Positions 7,115 to 15,555 of a DNA stretch of 41,913 nucleotides are shown one piece after another. Origin of the DNA: Candidatus Omnitrophota bacterium (GTDB lineage Bacteria > Omnitrophota > Gorgyraeia > Gygaellales > Profunditerraquicolaceae); the NCBI GenBank assembly GCA_016931435.1, contig JAFGET010000109.1:1-41913 (forward strand), written 5' to 3'. The notes under the pieces are model-generated. The model saw nothing but the letters and a program-made list of their open reading frames with translations. It was not told the origin of the DNA and did not search any database. Each line of letters opens with the position of its first letter. Within the stretch, counting starts at the first letter, position 1. Made by a program: the position numbers and the translations under genes.

Positions 7115-10100
7115 TTACCTTTTGCCTTTTGCCTTTTTATGGTACTGCTGTAAGGATTGTACTTCCAGGTCTTTTTTAATAAGCGCCTCTATCCCGCTTA
7201 CAGTAGCCTGGGCCCCCGAGATCGTAGTAGTATAAGGGACATTATACAGTACCACGTGTGAGCGGATTTTGACCTCATCCTGCCGGGGAATTCTTCCTGA
7301 AGGCGTATTTATAACGAGTTGGATCTTGCCGTCCTTCATCAAATCCAGGAGATTCGGCCTGCCTTCCGCTATTTTAGGCAATATTTTTACAGAGACGCCG
7401 CTTTTTTCTAAAGAGACGGCTGTCCCGGAAGTAGAATAAATGGAAAAGCCTAAATCCTGGAGCTTCTTTGCGATCATAATCACTGCGCGCTTATCTCTAT
7501 CTCTTACCGAGATAAAAACATTGCCTTTTTTTGGAAGATTCTGTCCGGCTGCTATTTGGCTTTTGATATAAGCGCGCGCAAAATCAGTATCAATACCCAT
7601 AACTTCTCCGGTAGAACGCATCTCAGGCCCTAAAATAATATCTACGCCGGGGAATCTGGCAAAAGGAAAAACCGATTCTTTTATCGCCACGTGTTTGGGG
7701 ATAATCTCCTGAGTGAAGCCTAAACTCTTCAGCTTTTTCCCCAACATTACCTTGGTAGCAAGTTTTGCCAGGGGCACGCCGATGACTTTTGAAACAAAAG
7801 GCACTGTCCGTGAAGCGCGAGGGTTCACTTCTAAGATATATACCTTATCGTCCTTAACCGCGTATTGCACGTTCATCAGTCCTAAAAGGTTCAATTCTTT
7901 AGCCATTTTGTAAGTAGCTTCCCTGATCTTATTCAATATATCCGAAGATAAACTGTAGGGAGGCAGGACCATTGCAGAATCTCCGGAATGTATCCCTGCT
8001 TCTTCAATATGCTCCATGATCCCTCCGATGACAAAGGTATCTCCATCGCCGATCACATCCACGTCTGCCTCAATGGCGTCCTCAAGGAATTTATCGATTA
8101 GGATCGGGTGTTCGCCGGAAACACTGGCTGCTTCATGGATGAATTTCTCCAAGGTCGACTCATCGTAGACGATCTCCATCGCCCGTCCGCCTAAAACATA
8201 AGAAGGGCGCACCAAAACCGGATATCCTATTTTTGCTGCCACCTGTTTTGCTTCCTGGAAAGTAAAGGCTGTGCCGCTTTCAGGCTGCAGGAGTTTTAAC
8301 TTTTCAAGCATTTGCTTAAAACGCTTTCTATCTTCGGCGATATCGATATTCTCCGCGCTTGTGCCCAAGATATGCACTCCGGCATTACGCAGGGCAACGC
8401 TTAAGTTAAGCGGGGTCTGGCCTCCGAACTGCACGATTGCTCCCATTGGCTTCTCAAGCTCGATCACATTTAGAATATCCTCTAAGGTGAGTGGCTCAAA
8501 ATATAGCCTGTCTGAGGTGTCGTAATCGGTCGAGACAGTCTCGGGGTTACAATTGATCATGATGCTATCAATGCCTTCTTCGCGAAGCGCGTAAGCGGCA
8601 TGGCAGCAACAATAGTCAAACTCTATCCCCTGGCCGATGCGGTTGGGGCCGCCGCCTAAGATCACTACTTTTTTGTTTTTGCTCGGCCGGCCTTCTTCCT
8701 GTGTTTCGTAGGTAGAATAAAAATATGGCTGCTTGGCGGTGAATTCTCCGGCGCAGGTATCGACAAGTTTATAGACGTTCTTGGTATTATTTTTCTTGCG
8801 GAATTTACGCACTGCCTCCTCCTTGGAATTCAATAGATGGCTTAATTGCCGGTCAGAAAAACCGTCTTTTTTGGCCTCAAGCAATAATTCAACGGGGATC
8901 TTTAATTCGTCTTCGGAATGCTTATTCCGGAACTTTTTGATTTCTTCTTCCGTCTCAACTAATTCTTTCATATTATCTATAAACCAACGGTCTATGCGCG
9001 AGAGATGATAGATATCTTCGCAGGATAACCCGGCCTTTAAAGCATACCTGATATAAAATAATCTTTCGTCGTTAGGTATACGTATTTTGTCTTTGATTAA
9101 TTTCATCAATTCATTACCAGGCCTTAGCAGTTCTTCATCGGTAATTTTATCCTTTCCGTCTGCTCCGAAGCCAAACCTTCCGGTTTCGATAGAGCGGATG
9201 CCTTTCTGCAAGGCTTCCTTAAAATTCCTTCCTATGGACATTGCCTCTCCCACAGCCTTCATAGAGGTATTTATGAGGCGTTCGCATTTGGGGAATTTTT
9301 CAAAAGTAAACCTGCAGATCTTAAAAACGCAGTAATCTACCGTCGGCTCAAAAAAAGAAGTCGTCTTGGCGGTGATCTGGTTCATCACTTCGGGCAGGCT
9401 TAAGCCTACTGCCAGTTTGGTAGCGACTCTTGCGATAGGAAACCCGGTGGCCTTTGAGGCCAAAGCAGATGAGCGGGAAAGCCGGGGGTTGACTTCAATG
9501 ATTACGATTTGCCCGTTATTAGGATTTTGCCCGAATTGAATATTAGCTCCGCCTCCCGATACCCCTATGCGGCGGATAATTTTTTTAGAAAGATTGACGA
9601 AATTCGTATATTCTTCCGCAGTCAAAGTCTGCGCGGGAGCGACAACAATACTATCTCCCGTATGCACTCCCATGGGGTCTACGTTTTCCATCGAGGTGAT
9701 CATGATCACGTTATCCGCGCAATCACGCATGACCTCAAACTCGATCTCCTTCCATCCTAAGACCGACTGCTCCACCAAAACCTGGTGCACGGGGCTAGTG
9801 TCTAGGCCCTTATCAAGGAACTTTCCCAATTCTTCTTTGTTATAAGCAGTCGCTCCGCCGCTTCCTCCCAAACAGTAAGCGGGCCTTAAGATCAAAGGAA
9901 AACCGATATTTGATCCTATCCTTAATCCTTCTTCTACAGAAGTAGCAATCCCGCTCTTAGGGACATCGATCCCTATTTCTTGCATGGCTTTTTTAAACAA
10001 TAGCCGGTCTTCTGCGCAGGATATCGCCTCAACCGATGCCCCGATCGATTCAACGCCGTATTTTTTTAAAATCCCTTCTTTCATCAAAAAGAAAGCCAGG

Positions 10101-10390
10101 TTTAAACCGGTCTGGCCTCCTAAGGTCGGCAAAATCGCATCCGGCCGCTCTTTGGCGATAATTTTAGTCACCATTTCAACATTCAACGGCTCGATATAGG
10201 TGACATCGGCCATTCCCGGATCAGTCATAATGGTGGCGGGGTTAGAATTTACAAGAATGGTATAATACCCTTCTTCTCTTAGTGCCTTGCAGGCCTGGGA
10301 ACCGGAATAGTCGAATTCACAGGCCTGGCCGATAACGATAGGGCCCGAGCCGATCATTAAAATCCTTTTAATATCTTTTCTTTTTGGCAT
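7115..10390 (-). CDS. carB: Carbamoyl phosphate synthetase large subunit
   Basis: The 1091-residue protein makes carbamoyl phosphate from bicarbonate, ammonia and two ATP. Two homologous ATP-grasp halves are visible: KRILMIGSGPIVIGQACEFDYSG at the start and KKVVILGGGPNRIGQGIEFDYC in the middle. The C-terminal MGS regulatory domain includes KKGNVFISVRDRDK. Start at 10390 was chosen for the AAGGAG site 6 bases upstream; the 8-residue extension upstream has none. Length matches the family. The partner CarA, 64 bases upstream, has an abnormal glutaminase site (see carA), so this subunit probably takes free ammonia. Confidence 0.96.
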   Translation of the reverse strand: MPKRKDIKRILMIGSGPIVIGQACEFDYSGSQACKALREEGYYTILVNSNPATIMTDPGMADVTYIEPLNVEMVTKIIAKERPDAILPTLGGQTGLNLAFFLMKEGILKKYGVESIGASVEAISCAEDRLLFKKAMQEIGIDVPKSGIATSVEEGLRIGSNIGFPLILRPAYCLGGSGGATAYNKEELGKFLDKGLDTSPVHQVLVEQSVLGWKEIEFEVMRDCADNVIMITSMENVDPMGVHTGDSIVVAPAQTLTAEEYTNFVNLSKKIIRRIGVSGGGANIQFGQNPNNGQIVIIEVNPRLSRSSALASKATGFPIARVATKLAVGLSLPEVMNQITAKTTSFFEPTVDYCVFKICRFTFEKFPKCERLINTSMKAVGEAMSIGRNFKEALQKGIRSIETGRFGFGADGKDKITDEELLRPGNELMKLIKDKIRIPNDERLFYIRYALKAGLSCEDIYHLSRIDRWFIDNMKELVETEEEIKKFRNKHSEDELKIPVELLLEAKKDGFSDRQLSHLLNSKEEAVRKFRKKNNTKNVYKLVDTCAGEFTAKQPYFYSTYETQEEGRPSKNKKVVILGGGPNRIGQGIEFDYCCCHAAYALREEGIDSIMINCNPETVSTDYDTSDRLYFEPLTLEDILNVIELEKPMGAIVQFGGQTPLNLSVALRNAGVHILGTSAENIDIAEDRKRFKQMLEKLKLLQPESGTAFTFQEAKQVAAKIGYPVLVRPSYVLGGRAMEIVYDESTLEKFIHEAASVSGEHPILIDKFLEDAIEADVDVIGDGDTFVIGGIMEHIEEAGIHSGDSAMVLPPYSLSSDILNKIREATYKMAKELNLLGLMNVQYAVKDDKVYILEVNPRASRTVPFVSKVIGVPLAKLATKVMLGKKLKSLGFTQEIIPKHVAIKESVFPFARFPGVDIILGPEMRSTGEVMGIDTDFARAYIKSQIAAGQNLPKKGNVFISVRDRDKRAVIMIAKKLQDLGFSIYSTSGTAVSLEKSGVSVKILPKIAEGRPNLLDLMKDGKIQLVINTPSGRIPRQDEVKIRSHVVLYNVPYTTTISGAQATVSGIEALIKKDLEVQSLQQYHKKAKGKR

Positions 10391-10421
10391 TATTTTCTCC
10401 TTCAATGAGCACATAATTTAG

Positions 10422-10443
10422 GCCTGCCGGCAGGCAAGCCGCG
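10422..10443. repeat. GCCTGCCGGCAGGC palindrome between carA and carB
   Basis: A perfect 14-bp palindrome (10422-10435) followed by AAGCCGCG lies in the 64-base carA-carB gap. The 21-base word at 10423-10443 matches 4664-4684 (CCTACCGACAGGCAGGCCGCG) at 18 of 21 positions, so it is a dispersed repeat rather than a local operator. Confidence 0.65.
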
Positions 10444-10454
10444 GATCGCCCTTG

Positions 10455-11531
10455 CTACTTCAACATCTTCGCAAACCTTTTAAAGATGTTATTTGTCTCA
10501 CCCAATCCCGGACTACACGGATAATACTGTGCTCCGATAACTTTAAGTTTTTTGCTCTCTATTTCTTCCACGCTGCGGTCATTTAAATTATGCGCGGTAA
10601 TTTTAATATCTCTGATTTTTTCCAATGATTCGGCATCTACGGTATACGCGTGGTTCTGCGTGGTGATCTCGCCTTTATAAGAAGCGGGGTCAGCGATAGG
10701 ATAATTGACTCCGCGGTGGCCGATCTTCAATTTACTCACCGTCCCTCCCAACGCTTTAGCTAACACCTGATGCCCGCAAGATATGCCTAATATCGGAAGG
10801 CGCCCGATCAAGGCTCTTATATTATCGGCTACTTTATCTAATCCCGCCTGCTCTTCCGGGCCTCCGGATAAAACCAGGGCTATGGGCCTATGGCGCAAGA
10901 TATCCTTAGGTTGAGTATTATATGGAAAAATCTCCAGGTTAAATCCCATGGCCTCAAGTTGATGGGTAATACTTTTCGTTATGCCCAGATCTAAAACCGC
11001 GATATTTCTTTTTTTTGATCTTCCCTTCCTAAGAATAACGGGGTTCTTGACTGAAACCTGCGGCAGAAAACTTTCCTTTTGGTTTTTGCGGAACGCCTCG
11101 ATTTTAGATAGGAGCCGCTTGGTTTCAAAATCTTCTGTGGAAACAATCCCTAAGAGTTCTCCTTTTTGCCTTAAGTGTACCATAAGGGTCCGCGTATCCA
11201 ACTCGTAGGCCACAAATAATTTATTTTCCTTAACATAATCATCAAAGCTTTGGCGAGCCTGCCAATTGGAAGATATGCGGGTTTTTTCTTTAATTACCAG
11301 CGCCGCCGGCCAGATTTTTTTTGACTCATTGAATTTAGGGGCGCAACCGTAATTTCCGATCAAAGGATAAGTAAGGACCAGGATCTTCCCGGCATTGGCA
11401 GGATCGGTAAGCATCTCCTGATAACCTACAACTGCGGTATTAAAAATAACCTGGCCTATCCTTTCACCGCAAGCGCCCATTGCTTCGGCCGTAAAGCTCT
11501 TTCCGTCTTCTAATAACAAAATCGCCTTCAT
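10455..11531 (-). CDS. carA: Carbamoyl phosphate synthetase small subunit with altered glutaminase site
   Basis: The 358-residue protein has the two normal domains: the CPSase small-chain domain (LLEDGKSFTAEAMG, VIFNTAVVGYQEMLTDP, YPLIGNYG) and a class I glutamine amidotransferase domain (~175-355). In functional CarA the nucleophile elbow reads GICLGHQ and the His/Glu pair sits in HPEASPGP. Here the elbow is GISCGHQ, with Ser251 at the nucleophile position and Cys252 next to it, and the second motif is QYYPCSPG, with Tyr337 for His and Cys339 for Glu. I checked these codons in the DNA. The surrounding fold is intact and there is no frameshift. Predicted result: structural partner of CarB without normal glutaminase activity. 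SD GGAG precedes the ATG. Confidence 0.93.
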   Translation of the reverse strand: MKAILLLEDGKSFTAEAMGACGERIGQVIFNTAVVGYQEMLTDPANAGKILVLTYPLIGNYGCAPKFNESKKIWPAALVIKEKTRISSNWQARQSFDDYVKENKLFVAYELDTRTLMVHLRQKGELLGIVSTEDFETKRLLSKIEAFRKNQKESFLPQVSVKNPVILRKGRSKKRNIAVLDLGITKSITHQLEAMGFNLEIFPYNTQPKDILRHRPIALVLSGGPEEQAGLDKVADNIRALIGRLPILGISCGHQVLAKALGGTVSKLKIGHRGVNYPIADPASYKGEITTQNHAYTVDAESLEKIRDIKITAHNLNDRSVEEIESKKLKVIGAQYYPCSPGLGETNNIFKRFAKMLK

Positions 11532-11534
11532 AAA

Positions 11535-11993
11535 TCAGCTCCTCTTTAAAATGGTTTTTGCCGTATCTATCGCCTCGTCAATCGTGCCTGCCTTGATTAC
11601 CCCCGGAATATCCCAGGAATTAAGACTGACTACGGGGATACTAAATTGCAAACAATAGGCTATTTCGGAGAGGGTTCCAGATTCCCCGGGTAAAGCGATT
11701 ACAAAATCCGCGCTTTTTACTACTAACACATTCCTTGCCAATCCTAAGCCGGTAGGAATTACGATGTCTATAAAATTATTTGCGCTTTTTTTGTCGTAAC
11801 TTGGTATAATACCTAGAGTTATATTATTATTTGTTTTGAATCCTTTACATACCGCCCTCATTACCCCACTTAATCCACCACAAACTAAAATGTCAACCAC
11901 TTTATTAAGTTTTTTGCCTAATTTTTGGGCTAAATGCTCCACTTCTTTAGAACAATCATGCCCGCCTATAATACCTACAATCTTCTTACGCAT
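11535..11993 (-). CDS. TIGR00725/LOG-like Rossmann protein
   Basis: The 152-residue protein belongs to the SLOG/LOG superfamily (TIGR00725 type). It starts KKIVGIIGGHDCS, then has ILVCGGLSGVMRAVCKGF, corresponding to the GGGxxGLM loop, and ALPGESGTLSEIAYCLQF, corresponding to the PGGxGTxxE motif with Ser in place of one Gly. LOG proteins release free base from nucleoside monophosphates, and related ones bind nucleotides; the substrate here is unknown. The ATG at 11993 was chosen by homology (MRKKIVG); GAGGGGAAAAG lies upstream at wide spacing. It sits 3 bases before carA. Confidence 0.83.
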   Translation of the reverse strand: MRKKIVGIIGGHDCSKEVEHLAQKLGKKLNKVVDILVCGGLSGVMRAVCKGFKTNNNITLGIIPSYDKKSANNFIDIVIPTGLGLARNVLVVKSADFVIALPGESGTLSEIAYCLQFSIPVVSLNSWDIPGVIKAGTIDEAIDTAKTILKRS

Positions 11994-12029
11994 TATAATA
12001 TCTTTTCCCCTCGCCAACATCTGAACCGT

Positions 12030-12160
12030 GAAATTACCCGGGGTAAATTCGCTAATTACGAGGACCGATGCGAATTTATGCGCCTGGACAGAATTACCGC
12101 TCAGCTACCTAAATCTAGGGCGGTATCCCGACTGCTATTACAGAGCTTGTCGGGAGAACT
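12030..12160. repeat. Cluster of three to four hairpins between tRNA-Arg and the LOG-like gene
   Basis: The 184-base gap between the tRNA and the LOG-like gene holds consecutive inverted repeats: AAATTCGC/GCGAATTT at 12045-12077, TACCGC/GCGGTA with inner CCTA/TAGG at 12095-12125, and TCCCGAC/GTCGGGA at 12126-12155. A TTACCCGGGGTAA near-palindrome sits at 12034-12046. No poly-T tract or consensus promoter is clear. The word at 12079-12095 (TGCGCCTGGACAGAATT) resembles the 3' end of the neighbouring tRNA, but only over about 17 bases. Confidence 0.55.
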
Positions 12161-12177
12161 GTCATTTTGAATATTCT

Positions 12178-12249
12178 TGCGCCTGACAGGAATCGAACCT
12201 GTATCACTAGCTCCGGAGGCTAGTGCCCTATCCGTTGGGCCACAGGCGC
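12178..12249 (-). tRNA. tRNA-Arg (anticodon CCG)
   Basis: The minus-strand sequence folds as a full cloverleaf. The acceptor stem is GCGCCTG/CAGGCGC, the D arm follows, the anticodon arm is CTAGC-CTCCGGA-GCTAG with anticodon CCG, and the T arm contains GGTTCGATTCC. The discriminator is A and no CCA is encoded. It begins 4 bases after the stop codon of the upstream small gene, so it is probably co-transcribed with it and cut out of a mixed mRNA-tRNA transcript. Confidence 0.95.
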
Positions 12250-12253
12250 GTCA

Positions 12254-12544
12254 TCAATACCCTCCCTCAAAATAAGTTTCGTATCCTGTGACTTTATTTA
12301 TAGCTTCGCTATAGGTCATCCTATAAAGCGTCTTTTCAAAATGCCTGAGACGCCCCCTATTAAAGCCGTTTATCGTAATCATCACGTGCCCTAAAGGAAT
12401 TTCTTTAGAAAGGATCACCAGCCTAAAGACCACAGAACTATAATCCCTATTTGAATTATTAGTTATATCTCCGGAAACAGCCAAGGCATCCTCAGAACTG
12501 TCTCTTTTAAAAACCACATTATCAAAATTAAACTTTTGCAGCAT
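12254..12544 (-). CDS. Small FxLYD-like protein
   Basis: The 96-residue protein has no signal peptide or membrane helix. Its pattern (DALAVSGDITNNSNRDYSSVVFRLVILS, then GHVMITINGF) resembles the beta-sandwich FxLYD/DUF3426-type domain, in which a G-x-I/V-x-N-N/S segment is followed by a Y-x-x-V-x-F strand. The resemblance is by eye and moderate. No enzymatic motif is seen. It lies 9 bases after the EndoQ-like gene and 4 bases before tRNA-Arg. Confidence 0.6.
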   Translation of the reverse strand: MLQKFNFDNVVFKRDSSEDALAVSGDITNNSNRDYSSVVFRLVILSKEIPLGHVMITINGFNRGRLRHFEKTLYRMTYSEAINKVTGYETYFEGGY

Positions 12545-12553
12545 AATGACCCT

Positions 12554-13792
12554 TTAAAAAAGGCTTAGTTGTTTTTCTTCTTTAGGCTCTTTTCCTTCGT
12601 CTCCAAAAATCGAAATAATCCCGTATTCCCCGTCATAACCTGCCTGGATACTGACTTTTGCCTCTCTCACCCTGATTATGCCTTCGGCGATACGCCTTGG
12701 TAATTTTTTCAATAGATCTTCCTGAGAAAACTTTAATAAAATATCGAACTCTGCCCCGAATTGGCTTATCAGGCTGCGGTATTCTTTCTCTACTCCCACC
12801 GAAGTCTTAGACACCCCTTTTGCCTCAGCGATGATCTCATCTAAAGGTATAAGGCTTTTAAAGGGGATGCTGTTAGAAGGAACATACCCTTGCGGACGGT
12901 CTGCCAGTTGCTCTATCCTGTTCATCACCCCTACAGTCACTGCCTTTCCGCACTCAGGGCACCTGCCTTGATATTTACGGGTCTCCTGCGGAGATAGGCG
13001 TACTTTACATAAACGATGGCCGTCAAAGTGATATTTCCCCTCTTCCGGATAAAATTCAACGGTATATAAAAATCTTTCTTTGTCTTTCGTCTTCAATACA
13101 TCCCGGATAGTCATGTAATCTAAATCGCAGTTAAAGACATTGGCTTCGCGCCCTATCTTGGCAGGAGAGTGCGAATCGCTGTTTGAAACCAGGGTAAAAC
13201 GGTCAAGCTTACTTAACCGCCAGTTCATCGCCGGATCCGAAGAAAGGCCCGTTTCCAAAGCAAATATCTTGGGCGTCTGTTTTTCAAAACAATCTTCTAT
13301 CTTATTGAACCCGGACATGGAGCCAAAAAGAGAAAACCATGGGGTCCAGATATGCCCTGGGATGACCATGCAATTTTCATCTATATCAAAAATGATTTCC
13401 GCCAGGTTTTCGGCGTCCATGCCTAATATAGGCCTGCCGTCAGAAGCAAGGTTACCGTAGCGCGATAATGTATCGTTTATTTTATCCGTTGTTTTAAAAG
13501 AAGGGCTTAAGACTACGTTGTGTATACGGTAACCCCTGCCGTTCTTTGAATATATGCTGCTTATCTCGGCTGACAAAATAAAATACACCCCTTGGTACTT
13601 AAAAAGGCCGTTTCCTAAGTCTTCTAAATTATGTTTTAATTCTTCCAGCCAAAGGTGGTGGGTGAAATCACCCGTACCCATCAGGGTAATGCCCTTAGAT
13701 TTAGCCCACTGGGCGATATGGACGATATCCATATCTTTGGAAGTAGCGCGGCTGTATTTGGAATGAATGTGAAAATCGGCTATAAATTCCAT
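12554..13792 (-). CDS. EndoQ-like PHP-domain nuclease (TIGR00375 family)
   Basis: The 412-residue protein starts with a PHP metal site, IADFHIHSKYSRATSKDM, followed by GTGDFTHHLW, VIPGHIWTPW and SNSDSHSP, which together supply the His/Asp ligands. A small cysteine-containing segment (HRLCKVRLSP ... GRCPECGKAVTVGV) follows at ~255-285, and the C-terminal part includes LPRRIAEGIIRVREAKVSIQAGYDGEYG. This order matches endonuclease Q, which in archaea and some bacteria cleaves DNA 5' of deaminated bases and abasic sites. The activity is inferred from family; metal ligands look complete. Confidence 0.85.
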   Translation of the reverse strand: MEFIADFHIHSKYSRATSKDMDIVHIAQWAKSKGITLMGTGDFTHHLWLEELKHNLEDLGNGLFKYQGVYFILSAEISSIYSKNGRGYRIHNVVLSPSFKTTDKINDTLSRYGNLASDGRPILGMDAENLAEIIFDIDENCMVIPGHIWTPWFSLFGSMSGFNKIEDCFEKQTPKIFALETGLSSDPAMNWRLSKLDRFTLVSNSDSHSPAKIGREANVFNCDLDYMTIRDVLKTKDKERFLYTVEFYPEEGKYHFDGHRLCKVRLSPQETRKYQGRCPECGKAVTVGVMNRIEQLADRPQGYVPSNSIPFKSLIPLDEIIAEAKGVSKTSVGVEKEYRSLISQFGAEFDILLKFSQEDLLKKLPRRIAEGIIRVREAKVSIQAGYDGEYGIISIFGDEGKEPKEEKQLSLF

Positions 13793-13823
13793 TTTCCCTC
13801 GCTTTGCCCGGGGAGATTATAGA

Positions 13824-14273
13824 TCAAGTTATCTCCTCCAGCGTCTTGGCAACATTGCCCCAATGCGTACCTTGCCAATAGATACGCCGGCATTGCGGGC
13901 AACCGATAAAGTCTTCCTGTGTTTTAAACACATATTCCGGGACCTTATCTTTGATCTTTGCCTTCGCTACGCTCTCAAGCGGCTTATTACAAAGTATGCA
14001 GCGCGTAAACATCTCTTGGGGCTTGGGCCTTATATCTAAAGCCTTTAAAACCTCTACCACTTGGTCCTTGATCTTCTGGCTATGTATAAACAGGATCTTA
14101 ATCGCAGTTGCTTTAGGTAAACGGTGGTTACGGGTCAAGATTATCCGCTCGTCTTTTAAGGCGGCGATAAGCAGGGAACTTAAATTATCCTGTTTAAAAT
14201 ATTCGGCGTCATAACCTAAAATCCTCAGCCACTTCAAAAGCCTGCCTAATTCTTTAGTGACGATAAACTTCAT
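13824..14273 (-). CDS. Mut7-C RNase domain protein
   Basis: The 149-residue protein fits the Mut7-C (DUF82) family: a PIN-like first part (FIVTKELGRLLKWLRILGYDAEYF, ERIILTRNHRLPKA) and a zinc ribbon with two CxxC pairs (RCILCNKPL and GCPQCRRIYWQGTHWGN). Family members are proposed RNases by fold similarity to PIN nucleases; the target is unknown. The ATG at 14273 lies inside the end of pyrC (20-base overlap), which implies co-translation. A GTG one codon upstream is an alternative. Confidence 0.87.
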   Translation of the reverse strand: MKFIVTKELGRLLKWLRILGYDAEYFKQDNLSSLLIAALKDERIILTRNHRLPKATAIKILFIHSQKIKDQVVEVLKALDIRPKPQEMFTRCILCNKPLESVAKAKIKDKVPEYVFKTQEDFIGCPQCRRIYWQGTHWGNVAKTLEEIT

Positions 14274-15555
14274 CACTGTACACCACTTCTCCCCGGCAAA
14301 CGGTATATTCTACGACTACCGGTAAATCCAATCCCAGAAAAGCCGAATTTTTAGACTTAGAGACCAGGTTGTCTTCGCTGACTTTCCATTTTTTATCGGC
14401 AGAAAAAATTACGATATCCGCATCTTGCCCAAGGCTAAGCGTCCCTTTATTGATACCTAAAATCTTTGCCGGGTTAAGGGACATTTTTTCTACCAGCTGA
14501 GGCCAACTCAATATCCCTTTATGCACTAATTCGCGGGCGCTCACTGCAAGCTCCGTTTCAAGCCCGATTACGCCGAATTCCGCTTGTTCAAACTCAATAT
14601 CTTTTTCATTTTTTGTGTGTGGGGCGTGATCGGATGCGATTATATCGATTACCCCATCAGCCAAACCCTGCTTTATCGCGGCAACGTCTTCTTTTCCCCT
14701 TAGGGGAGGGTTCATTTTCATGTTCGTATCATAACCCAATACTGAATCTTCGGTTAAGGCAAAATAATGAGGCGCGGTTTCTGCTGTGATCTTTAACCCT
14801 TTTTTCTTCGCCTGAAATATCAGCTCTACGGACTCGCGGCAGCTGACATGGGCGATATGAAGGCGAGCTTTGGATTTTTGCGCCAAGAATATATCTCTTT
14901 TTACTCGCCCGTATTCAGACTCGCGCGAAATCCCCCTAAGCCCCATGCGCGTTGAAGTCAACCCTAAATTCACTACGCCGTTCTTAGAAAGGCCCTTGTC
15001 TTCGCTATGGCAGATCACTAAAACCTTCTCTTCCCTTGCCTTTGATAGAGCCTTCAACATTAATTTATCGCAATCTACGGAAGAGCCGTCGTCTGAAATA
15101 GCCACTACGCCTTCTTTTTTTAACTTTGCTATATCGGTTAGCTCCTCACCTTTTCTACCCTTGGTGACCGCCGCGCAAATAAATACTCTTACCGCTGCGC
15201 TATTTTTTATGCTTTCTTTTAAAAGCCTGACGTTTTCCGGGCAATCTATCGCCGGCTGGGTATTAGGCATCGCCAAAACCGAAGTAACCCCGCCTTTAGC
15301 AGCAGCCTTTGTGCCGGAAGCTACGGTCTCTTTATCTTTTCTTCCCGGCTCTCTAAGATGCACGTGCATATCCACGAGCCCAGGCACGATAATTCTCCCG
15401 GAGGCATCTATCACTAAAGAAGAATTTACTTTGATATCCTTCCCCACTTGAATGATCTTGCCTGCGCCTATAAGGATATCCCCGATATCATCAAGTTTGT
15501 TCGCTGGATCAATCAGCCGTCCGCCCTTGATCAAAATCTTATTATTTTTATTCAT
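14254..15555 (-). CDS. pyrC: Dihydroorotase
   Basis: The enzyme closes carbamoyl aspartate to dihydroorotate. The 433-residue amidohydrolase has the zinc motifs DMHVHLREPG and SDHAPHT, the histidine segments VICHSED and HIAHVSC, and the segment GGVTSVLAMPNTQPAID. These are class I (allantoinase-like) dihydroorotase traits. It overlaps pyrB by 8 bases, as in many pyrBC operons, where the two proteins often form a complex. Confidence 0.96.
   Translation of the reverse strand: MNKNNKILIKGGRLIDPANKLDDIGDILIGAGKIIQVGKDIKVNSSLVIDASGRIIVPGLVDMHVHLREPGRKDKETVASGTKAAAKGGVTSVLAMPNTQPAIDCPENVRLLKESIKNSAAVRVFICAAVTKGRKGEELTDIAKLKKEGVVAISDDGSSVDCDKLMLKALSKAREEKVLVICHSEDKGLSKNGVVNLGLTSTRMGLRGISRESEYGRVKRDIFLAQKSKARLHIAHVSCRESVELIFQAKKKGLKITAETAPHYFALTEDSVLGYDTNMKMNPPLRGKEDVAAIKQGLADGVIDIIASDHAPHTKNEKDIEFEQAEFGVIGLETELAVSARELVHKGILSWPQLVEKMSLNPAKILGINKGTLSLGQDADIVIFSADKKWKVSEDNLVSKSKNSAFLGLDLPVVVEYTVCRGEVVYSDEVYRH

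Noticed and set aside
12079..12125. Second, degraded tRNA next to tRNA-Arg
   Set aside because: Only ~17 bases resemble the tRNA end, and no acceptor or anticodon stem can be drawn.
14870..15451. 193-codon plus-strand ORF opposite pyrC
   Set aside because: It is a shadow of pyrC, with no start signal or recognisable domain.
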